Shown here: positions 56,193 to 64,000 of the stretch, one piece after another
How positions within the stretch are numbered: position 1 is the first letter of the stretch
How the letters are laid out: each line of letters opens with the position of its first letter
DNA from: Skeletonema tropicum
Taxonomy: Eukaryota > Bacillariophyta > Thalassiosirophyceae > Thalassiosirales > Thalassiosiraceae
NCBI GenBank assembly: GCA_037178625.1
Contig: CM074142.1
Location: 496,001 to 560,000 of the forward strand
DNA length: 64,000 nucleotides
Direction: 5' to 3'
Notes under the pieces: generated by a model
Told to the model about the DNA's origin: nothing
The model's input: the letters and a program-made list of their open reading frames with translations, nothing else
The model's database searches: none
Made by a program: the position numbers and the translations under genes

Positions 56193-57824
56193 TCAAGCCT
56201 GGCCAGCAGCTGTGATTGATGCATTCACATTCACACCTATGCTAGTGCTAGTCAATTTTCCCAATGGTGTGGAAGCATCACATGCACCATAGATCAGAGC
56301 ATGATGCCTTGCCATCCAACTTGAGTATCTCAATCTGTGAAAAGCCACAGAGTGATTTGATGCAGCATCCAAGCCCAACTTTAGCCCAACTTTTTTGCCT
56401 TTGTTTGTCGGGTGGTCTCGAGTTGCGTAGTATGAAAGTTGTGATTTCTCATATTGCAGGTTACCTGGACCAGGCTTCAGCTGATACAACACATCAGGAG
56501 TTTGATCATGACTGCGTTGCTGTCCAGTGCATTTGTCTCTGTTATCTGACCACTCTAAATTCAGATTTCGAATGCATCCAGTGATCTCAGCATCTTCACT
56601 GGGTGTTATTAAATTCGGACTGCATTTGGGCATGAAGTCATACAGTTTCTTCAGACCAATACGATCAATTGTGTATCCAGGACCACCACCAAAGATGACA
56701 TTACCTAATTTTTTCGTTTGAATTTGTCCAAATATTCTTCCCTGTTTCGTTCCACTGTAGCCTTCAGTCTCGTATTCTAACATGAGGCTTCTGAAATTCT
56801 CCACTATCATGTGCATATCATCACCAGCCAAATGAAAATAATCATAATCGTTGAGATAATGCATGGCAACATAGGACCATATTGACCTCGACTTCTGAAA
56901 CATGTTTGCATACTCTTCTTTTCCTCTATGTAGTAGCGCCACCATGCCTAAACTAGGTATAGTTGCAGTGCTAAATGCAAGGAAGCCATCACATTTCCAC
57001 CCGTAAGATAGTGCCACAAGGCGAGCAGAATCTCGTTTACCATCATGTGTGTAAACTCCACAAAAGAGCTTTAGTTTCTTTTTGTCGATAGTGTTACTGC
57101 TTTCAATTTCATTGGGAGTCTCTCCATGTTTGCTACAACCTTCTCGTCTTGTAGGAGTTTTGTCCACTTTGATTCGTTCTGTGAGCATAGTGAGTCCACC
57201 TTGACGAAAAATAGACATTCCTGGGACTAATTCGCAAGATCCAGCGAGTGATGTTTCTGCCTCTTTCAGTAAATGTGACTGATATTTTTGCACCCGATCC
57301 CAATAGTTAGCATGTGGGTGTTCCTTATGCCATTGTAACACTGACCTTCGTAGCAATGTTGGATCAGCAACATATCCTCTATGACCATGTGTGTCTAGTG
57401 CATCAAACCAAATTGAGGGCAAGGTAAAATTTGTAGAATCACGGACAGAAGTAGAATTCGTCGCTTGCTGTTGAAATTGAAAGTTCGAAGGTATGGAATC
57501 TGGTACTTCTGATGGAAATGGAAGTGGAACAAAGAGATCTAACGGTGATATTTCTGGGACATTTTCAATACCATTTTCACTGTCGCTGTTTAAAAGTACT
57601 GAATGCATTCCCTTGACCTTGGCCGAACCTTGAGAGTATGTAGGCAAGTGGCTCATAGAAAAGAAGATGGTCACACATGCAACTATCCCAGGGAACAAAA
57701 CAAGGAAGCGAAGAAAAGGCGGAAAAATCTTCTTTGTCTTTGACTTCTTCTTTGCCATGGTGATGGTTATAGCATCACCATCTTTTTGCTGGTTGCATGG
57801 GGGGTCTGGGCGGGTAGTATTCAT
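56193..57824 (-). CDS. core-1 beta-1,3-galactosyltransferase-like (GT31), copy C
   Basis: 544 residues, identical in protein to copies A and B. Its upstream flank is the partial unit D, which is joined to Helitron sequence 1.35 kb beyond the unit join. This copy's distal regulatory context therefore differs from the others. Confidence 0.8.
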   Translation of the reverse strand: MNTTRPDPPCNQQKDGDAITITMAKKKSKTKKIFPPFLRFLVLFPGIVACVTIFFSMSHLPTYSQGSAKVKGMHSVLLNSDSENGIENVPEISPLDLFVPLPFPSEVPDSIPSNFQFQQQATNSTSVRDSTNFTLPSIWFDALDTHGHRGYVADPTLLRRSVLQWHKEHPHANYWDRVQKYQSHLLKEAETSLAGSCELVPGMSIFRQGGLTMLTERIKVDKTPTRREGCSKHGETPNEIESSNTIDKKKLKLFCGVYTHDGKRDSARLVALSYGWKCDGFLAFSTATIPSLGMVALLHRGKEEYANMFQKSRSIWSYVAMHYLNDYDYFHLAGDDMHMIVENFRSLMLEYETEGYSGTKQGRIFGQIQTKKLGNVIFGGGPGYTIDRIGLKKLYDFMPKCSPNLITPSEDAEITGCIRNLNLEWSDNRDKCTGQQRSHDQTPDVLYQLKPGPGNLQYEKSQLSYYATRDHPTNKGKKVGLKLGLDAASNHSVAFHRLRYSSWMARHHALIYGACDASTPLGKLTSTSIGVNVNASITAAGQA

Positions 57825-57964
57825 CTTTCTGCTAGAGAGAGTGAGAGCAAGTTTTTTGTTAAGACGCAGCCCGCAACAGCGGCAGTCGTTCAAGATTACA
57901 TAATGGTCAATATTTTTTTCTGAATAATCTGAATCCCAAACCTCCAGCTTCTGCAAAGCACGGG

Positions 57965-59309
57965 GTTACGTTTGGCCTTCCCGCGTAATTTTGAGATGGA
58001 ACGAGAAACGCAAAAAATCCATCATCCACCACCACCTTTTACACCGTCACCATGATGTCCTCCACTCCTGTGGCCACAGTTAAGCGTGCATATTGAATAC
58101 GCCTAGAATACTCGGCTTGATCAGTCGCATAAATCATCTTATACGCGCCCAAGCCAGGAAAACTCAGTCGATCCACCGTAAATGAATAAAATAACGTCGC
58201 CATCGACGGCATAAAATTTACCACTTTCACCTCCATTCACCCCTCCTATGGACGTTTCGGCAATGATATGTTACAAAAGAGAGGATATCCTTTCACCACA
58301 TCAATGTTATATATACATTGGGCGTCTATTTATCCTTGGGTAGTCCAAACCCATTATCTAATCGATAATCAACCACATTTCACAAGTTAGACAGAATCTA
58401 TTATTTGCTCCTTGAACGCAATGCTGAAATCAACATCGTGAAGGACCGATAACATCAAATGAGTGGTAATTTATATACCAATTGATCGTATGCGTATATT
58501 CGAATACTTCGACAAGTGGATGATGCTTTATAGTGATTATAACACATGGGAGACAGTGTTATGTATGTTGGTTTTGATGTAGGCTAAATATGCAATGAGT
58601 TTTACTGAACAAACAAGTATTTCCTCAGAACTCATTGTTATTATCGCTCCCAAGGATGTATACTATCATAATAATAATAAGCTGATGCTTGTTTGATCGA
58701 TATGCATCCCGTTTCCATTAGCTTTCGGTTAGTTGTTGCGTTCGACAGAGACGAAAAACATGTACATTTTTTGTATCATCAAAATGATGTCATAAGAGCT
58801 TCCATTCCACTCCAAGGGTCAATTAATCGTCTATCACCATATTAGAGTCGATGGAGAGTGTTGGTTGCCTTCATTGGTGTTATTGTCACTCCTTATTGCA
58901 GTAGGGCCAAAGATAAAAATGAACCATTGATGGACATCGAGTTACGACGTTGAGGATGGTGTTACCGGCCGAAACATCGGTACACTAAGACACCCACGCC
59001 TCCCTATGGATATATACACTCGATTGGTGGGCTGCAAGGATCATGCTTTATGTCTCCATGGGTTATGCACCGGCATGACTCTCCCTCCGACATGAACGGC
59101 AATGTTTCATTAGGAAACTTCGCGCACGAAACTTTTTATTGAAGGAATACATCGTAACCAATGCTCCGCGTTTTCTGCGCAGGGGTCGGGTGGTATATGA
59201 TGAAGCTACTGTAAAAAAAACGCGGAGGGTTTGCCATGTACTGGTGTAATGGTAGGAGATGTTCTCCGCTGTATAGTGTCTCTATGGTTGAGGATTTTTT
59301 TGAAGTTTG
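57965..59309 (+). repeat. array unit D, partial
   Basis: First 1,345 bp of the unit only; it contains the small minus ORF but neither the palindrome nor the GT31 gene. It is truncated at the Helitron junction. Confidence 0.93.
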
Positions 59310-59330
59310 CTGCAAAGACACACTAACAAC

Positions 59331-62300
59331 ACGCAGGGGAACTTCTTCTACAAGGACAAGAACTTCCTTGGTGCTAGCGTGAGAATGCCTCCGACGGTGG
59401 AAGAGTTACAACAACAGTTTGCGGCAGGAGACATGAAGTATTTGAACAAGTTGCGCTACCTCGCAAAGGGCATAAGAGGATCAGACAGTTTCTGGCGAGG
59501 AAAGACGGAAGAGTTGGAAGCGTGGATAGACTTCCACATATCCTGTGGACACGGTCCTCCCACCCACTTCACAACGCTGTCATGTGCGGAGAATTGGTGG
59601 CCAGATCTGCGAAGGCTAATGATCAAGCTCGAGAAACAAGCTGGTAATATCGAGCATGCCGAACTGCTAGCAAAGAAGGACTTCGTAGCAATGACCAAAT
59701 CTGTCAAACGATTTACGTTGAACGTCAATGATTTCTTCATGAAAAGGTCGAGGGTGTTTCTCGACACAGTGGTGAAAAACGCTCTTGGTATTGAGCATTA
59801 CTGGGCCAGGGTCGAGTTCGCACCAGGGAGGGGTCAGATTCATTTACACTTACTGGGAATTGGTAGGGACAAGTCTTATTTGTATGATTTCTATCGGGCT
59901 AAGTCGGAGGAGGAGAAGGTTAAGGTTATGGAGAAGTACGCCACTGGTGTGTTGGACATGACAGCCGACATTCGCGTAAATGAAGACCACGTTTCGGACA
60001 GGTCGCCCGACTCGATCAATCCACTAATGCACCGGTTTTGTGAATGCCCTGATAAAGGAGAGGACGTTCGAATGTTATGTCAGGAATGCATGGTGCACAA
60101 ATGCAATAATTACTGCCTTGGTGACAACAGAAAGCATGAGCCACGAGAGTGTAGGTTTGATCATGGCACAGAGACCGAGTACAGCAAAGGTGACACACCC
60201 GGAAAGCCGCTCTGCAACATGTCGGTCATTGTCACTGATCGTAGAGGCTTAGAACATTTCAGATTACCGCGAACGCAATCGCGTAAGGCTGTCCAGCACA
60301 GCAAGACGCTATTGCAATGCTGGAGGGGCAATGTCGATATCCACCAGCTATTGATTTACAGGTCGCACCCCGACAAGCCGGATGTTACTGAGATAGAGAG
60401 TGTTTGCAAGTATGTCGTAGCATACGCAAGCAAGAAGAATCACACTTCAAAGCAGGAAAAGGAAGCTGTGCAAAACATCATCCAGAGGTGAGATCTATAC
60501 TTCTTTTGCTTGGTAACATTTCCATCGACAAAATAAATTTGTCTTCTCTACATTTTTATTCTTTGCCATTTTACTGAATTTTGATTCCAAACCATCAAAT
60601 CGTGATCAAACCAAATAGCAAAAGCTCCGCCGACATCAATGGTGTCCAAACCTTGGTCAAGATGTCCCTAAACATGATGACAAGCAAGAGGCTCATCAGC
60701 ATTCAAGAGGCTGTGCACGAGATAGATCGACTGAGTTTAACACTGTGTTCGGATGTTATCACCTACGTTTCGATACAAAACTGTCTGAAACTGCGAAAAT
60801 CCTCCGACCCAAAGCCAAAAGATCTAGTGTATTGCTACGCAACACGTGATGAAAAACACAACAGATTTTCATTGGACGAGTATTTCTATAAGGTTTGGTG
60901 CAAGAAAAACTTCATGATCGACCCTGATAGCGATCGGGAATGTAACAGGATCCTACTCCCAAGAGGTCTCAACTGCAGACCACGATACCCTATCGACTTC
61001 GATTACGCACGAGGGATGTTAATCATGCACAAACCGTGGAGTTTCAAGAATCCATTATGTACCAGAGACAAACAACGGACAATTGACACTTTCAAACAAA
61101 TGCTCGACACTAGAGTTGTCCCTACAAATGTTGTGACCGAATATGAGCGAGCTGTAAGGTATGCTCACGAGAAGAGAATTGAGGTAGTGGCGAAGCAGGG
61201 CACTATTCAGGCAGATGTCAACATAGACGATCTCGATCCAGAAGACGCGGAACAATTCCTGAACTGGTTCCATTCCAGCCAGTTAACTGACATGAGGACC
61301 AACCCGATCCTTGCGGAAAACATGACAGTGGACATAGGATTGAACCACGATTGGTCGGCGAGCTTCTTCCAGGGAGAAAGGGACATAACAATGCCTGGGG
61401 AGGAGTACACGATCATAATTAGGGATCATGCTACCAAGGTACTAAATGATGAGAATGATCCAACTGATATTCCCACAAAATCAGATGGTACAAAGTATGA
61501 CATCAACGACCTATCCGACGAACAACGAATGATAGTGCTCGCGACGGTCGATACAGTTGTCAAGTTCCTAGAGAACGACGAAGACTACAAGCCGCTGCGA
61601 GCCACCATTACTGGCATGGGCGGATGTGGAAAGTCACATGTCATAAGCACTATCATATCCATCATAAGAGAAATGACCGACGTGAACAACACAGTCCAAG
61701 TTGCCGCACCGTCTGGCAGTGCTGCTTATAATGTCAAGGGCTGCACGCTGCATTCCCTTCTTGGTATTAACGTGCAGGTGCCATGGGCATCTTTGAATGT
61801 TGAAAGGAAGAAAGAGCTTCAAAAGAAGCTCAAAGAACTTCTTGTCTTGATGGTCGACGAGAGAAGCATGATGAATTCACACGTGACATATGGAGCTGAA
61901 GAGCACGTTCGAGAATGCACATTTTACGGACACAATAACACGGAGCGGTGGGGTGGTGTTCCTGTTGTACTGTTGTTTGGTGACGATTTCCAATTGCCAC
62001 CAACGGACAAGAATGGAGCCATAAGCGGATATGACAAGTATCACAATAACCAGAGACCCCAATCAATGACTGCAAGAAGCAAGAACAACCAGGTATGCGA
62101 GTACGAAGGTTGTTACATTCTTACTGTCATGATGGTAGATAATGTGTTCAAATTGACTCGAAACTTCAGGACACAAGACAAGGACGACTGCGAATTGATG
62201 AACAGAATGAGAGTGGGCGATCAAACAAAGACAAAGGAGGACGCACGTCGTTTGATCAACTTGCATTTAAGCTACTATTCCTCCAAGTTCAGAGACACTA

Positions 62301-62788
62301 TCGAGGACGATCCAAAAACATTGCATGCCTACGCAAAACGGGAGGAAATGAATAAGCAAAATGTCAGAATGCTCGTAAAAACACAGAAACGGCTGTCAGT
62401 ACCGGTAGCACGGCTCAGATGCCAATTCAAGAGCAACATGGTTGGCAATCCCACTGTGTACCAGTCGCATTTCTTCGGCAAAAAGATGTTGTACACTTTA
62501 GACGTTTCCGTTGGTGTGCACGTGTGCCTGGAGACAGCGAACATTGATCCGAACTCTGGCCTGTACGTTGGAGCGATTGGGAAGGTGATTGACATCGTTT
62601 ATGACGAGCAGCACTCCGTAGGACCAAACACAAATGGTGTTGAATCCCTCCCAAAGTATATAGTCGTTGGCCGAACTTTGTACGTGAGCTGTAGTGGCTT
62701 GCGCCTAAGGCTGAGGCCGGCTCAACTCAGCCCTTATACAACTTACAAACAGGAAAATACCATATCCAATCCAATGACCTTCCAATGA
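59331..62788 (+). CDS. Helitron Rep-PIF1 helicase, two exons
   Basis: Exon 1 (to 60487) and exon 2 (from 60619) are joined by a 131-bp GTGAG...AATAG intron that restores one frame (QR-S-KSSADINGVQ). The first ATG is at 59385; sequence before it, after a CAG at 59330, is also Helitron-like, so a missing 5' exon is likely. The Rep part has the HUH motif in GRGQIHLHLLGIG and the two-tyrosine motif in CKYVVAYASK, preceded by a Cys/His cluster. The helicase part has Walker A GMGGCGKS (about 61617), Walker B LMVDERSM, LLFGDDFQLPP and LTRNFRTQD, and is PIF1-type. Reading ends after PKYIVVG, so motifs V/VI (the usual YVALSR) are absent. Rolling-circle transposition is the family role; this copy is probably inactive. 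Confidence 0.82.
60488..60618 (+). other. intron of the Helitron Rep-helicase gene
   Basis: 131 bp, donor CCAGAG|GTGAGATC, acceptor CCAAATAG|CAAAAGC. It is in phase and T-rich before the acceptor region. Confidence 0.65.
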
Positions 62789-63192
62789 CCTCATACTATT
62801 TTTTTGATACCGCAGTAAGTAAGTAGAGAGAGATTCTTGAAAAGGTAAGTAATCTTAATCTTTCTTTGTGGTAAATTGCTTCATTTGGCTACAATAGAAG
62901 GATGCTATCTAAAAATCTTCAAGCCAAGGGCATTTTGTACTGGCTCCTTCGTATGTAGAATTAGTTAATCCGCAAGAAAGATACACAGACATCTTTTTTG
63001 GATTCGCTTTGGGCCTAAGTACATACCTCTCCTTGATTGATTGATTCTCTCGCTCAAACTTGTGAAGGTAGAGCAACGCAACGAGGCAAAGAAGACTCTC
63101 ATAATTCACCAACACAACAAAACTAATAACATAATCTCTCATAATTCACCAACAACAAAACCGATAACGTCGATCTCTATCTCCTCTCCAAG
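62789..63192. other. intergenic, no gene seen
   Basis: 404 bp between the Helitron helicase and the next gene. It contains AGTAAGTAAGTAG and two copies of CATAATTCACCAAC (about 63099 and 63140). The 3' part is presumably the promoter of the gene at 63193. Confidence 0.5.
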
Positions 63193-63741
63193 ATGCCTTC
63201 CTTTGCCCACGCCGCGGAACGTCTCTTCCTACTCACTTTCCTTGGATGTAGCATCCCGTCTCAGTTCTTAGTCGCCGCCACATCTGATCCAACTCCCGAT
63301 CCTGGATCTGGATGGCGCAGTGACCTCGATTGGGAAGGCTTCGCTTCAAGCCTCAGTTCATCGGCATCTCTCATCAACGTCTCATTGCAGAACTACAAAG
63401 AGGAATGCCTCCCCGAGTTTTCTGAGTCTGAGTCTAATCGAACACATCATGCCTTGATTGATCAGCCGTCAGGGATGTGCTTGAATGCTTATTACAATGG
63501 TTGGGAAATGGCTTGGCCACGTCCTAGCGATAATAGTCATATGAATGAAATCTTGCTTAGTCTCGCTAGTGACTTTAGCCAGCCGGATCTCTTTGAGGCC
63601 TTTGCAGATGATGAGACCAATCCAAGTATCGACCTCCCTTCCAAGGTCTTGTTTCCCAAACTTGCCTCAGATATTGTCAGTGTTAGAAAGAAGTTGAACT
63701 TAGAGTTGAAGTTTGACATCTGCTCATTGTCCAAAAGTTGA
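63193..63741 (+). CDS. secreted protein, possible N-terminal part of an FAD-linked oxidase
   Basis: 182 residues from ATG 63193. The N-terminus is a signal peptide (RLFLLTFLGCSIPSQFLVAA). The later text (QPSGMCLNAYYNGWEMAWPR; LPSKVLFPKLASDIVSV) recalls the start of berberine-bridge/BBE-type FAD-binding oxidases, whose FAD_binding_4 domain begins P-x-x-V-x-x-P-x-x-x-x-D-I-V. The His/Cys flavin-attachment motif that should follow is absent. Instead the frame runs into a KKLNLELKF tail and stops just inside a minisatellite. It may be a truncated gene or a first exon. The FAD link is a weak, memory-based match. Confidence 0.45.
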   Translation: MPSFAHAAERLFLLTFLGCSIPSQFLVAATSDPTPDPGSGWRSDLDWEGFASSLSSSASLINVSLQNYKEECLPEFSESESNRTHHALIDQPSGMCLNAYYNGWEMAWPRPSDNSHMNEILLSLASDFSQPDLFEAFADDETNPSIDLPSKVLFPKLASDIVSVRKKLNLELKFDICSLSKS

Positions 63742-63850
63742 GAAAGTTGAAGTTGGCCTACATCTAATTGTTCAAAAGTTAGAAAAGTTGAAGTTGGCCA
63801 CAGCCAAAATGACAAAAAAGTTGAGAAAGTTGAAGTTGAGCAAATGCTAT
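63732..63850 (+). repeat. ~40-bp minisatellite, three units
   Basis: Three units share AAAAGTTGAGAAAGTTGAAG-type sequence, starting near 63732, 63771 and 63810. They diverge in the second half. The stop codon of the preceding ORF lies in the first unit. Confidence 0.8.
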
Positions 63851-64000
63851 AGCTGAAAGTTCAACTTTGGTCCAAAATGCCATCAAATGCAAATTTGTGT
63901 AGAGATTGCTTCTGCATTGCAAATTATCTTCCATACCACCCCCGCCAACTGTAATGGGCTACTAGAAGCTTCTAAGATTGGTGTCTTTGATAGATAGGTG
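63851..64000. other. window end, no gene seen
   Basis: 150 bp of non-coding DNA after the minisatellite. A related GTTGAAGTT motif persists at the start. Confidence 0.5.

Larger units (their letters stand above)
52902..57964 (+). repeat. array unit C
   Basis: Third full copy, no difference from B noticed. Confidence 0.95.
42775..59309 (+). repeat. tandem array of a 5,063-bp unit (3.27 copies)
   Basis: Units A 42775-47838, B 47839-52901, C 52902-57964 and partial D 57965-59309 are head to tail. Unit joins all read ...GCACGGG|GTTACGTTTGGCC; the first unit begins GTTATGTTTGGCC after unrelated DNA. B and C look identical. A differs from them at 44707 (T/G), 45444 (G/T), 45610 (T/A) and in one A-run. 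D ends after GAAGTTTG and continues as Helitron sequence. D also has small indels near its end (eight A at about 59213; CTCTATGG). Confidence 0.95.
59310..62788 (+). mobile_element. Helitron fragment (Rep-helicase), 5' and 3' truncated
   Basis: Coding sequence for a Helitron replicase-helicase starts right at the end of array unit D. No TC 5' terminus is seen at the junction. Downstream of 62788 I found no convincing hairpin plus CTRR 3' end. The helicase lacks its last motifs. I call it a fragment. Confidence 0.8.

Noticed and set aside
42605..63192. Viral or phage origin of the array
   Set aside because: No capsid, polymerase or terminase genes; content is a Golgi enzyme, transposon remnants and a Helitron.

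Overview
The window is nuclear DNA of a eukaryote, most likely a diatom or close stramenopile alga, possibly Thalassiosirales (inference). Genes are single or loosely spaced on both strands, with short GT-AG introns of roughly 36-131 bp and one of about 460 bp. Products are eukaryotic: POLD3, GPN3, APC5, UNC-45 and Golgi sulfotransferases. A ClpS adaptor carries an ASFAF-type signal/transit peptide typical of secondary plastids. No rRNA, tRNA, CRISPR or bacterial operon was seen.

Layout. 1-1080: repeats and a decayed coding scrap. 1.1-12 kb: Rab-like GTPase, POLD3, sulfotransferase 1, TruA-type pseudouridine synthase (stop codons overlapping convergently), a minus-strand pseudogene, sulfotransferase 2 and GPN3. 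12.8-16.5 kb: an UNC-45 chaperone gene with several frame breaks. 16.7-21.8 kb: an M3 metallopeptidase gene split in two by an antisense gene of unknown family, with the catalytic HExxH reading HEFGN. 22.6-23.7 kb: a two-exon secreted or membrane protein. 25.0-26.9 kb: a TIR DNA transposon next to a Stowaway-like MITE. 27.1-32.1 kb: a large AAA/P-loop ATPase gene with frame breaks and an LTR retroelement (1,524 bp, identical LTRs). 32.7-40.6 kb: ClpS, APC5, a mitochondrial-type membrane protein and an SGNH/PC-esterase-like protein, followed by a truncated second copy of the membrane-protein gene (41.4-42.6 kb).

42.8-59.3 kb is a head-to-tail array of a 5,063-bp unit, three full copies plus a 1.35-kb partial fourth. 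Each full unit carries an intact C1GALT1-like glycosyltransferase (GT31) gene and a decayed transposase-like fragment. The partial copy joins directly to a Helitron Rep-helicase gene (59.3-62.8 kb) that lacks its 5' end and its last helicase motifs. The window ends in a secreted, possibly FAD-binding protein fragment that runs into a minisatellite.

The genes do not form one pathway. Two sulfotransferases, the amplified GT31 and the SGNH protein could all serve Golgi or extracellular glycan synthesis. UNC-45, the M3 peptidase, the ATPase and the antisense gene all need frame corrections while their neighbours are intact, so pseudogenisation and uncorrected assembly indels must be told apart. 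The strongest candidates for something new are the GT31 array with its inverted 12-mers and Helitron junction, the M3/antisense arrangement, and the non-autonomous LTR element with an acidic repeat protein.
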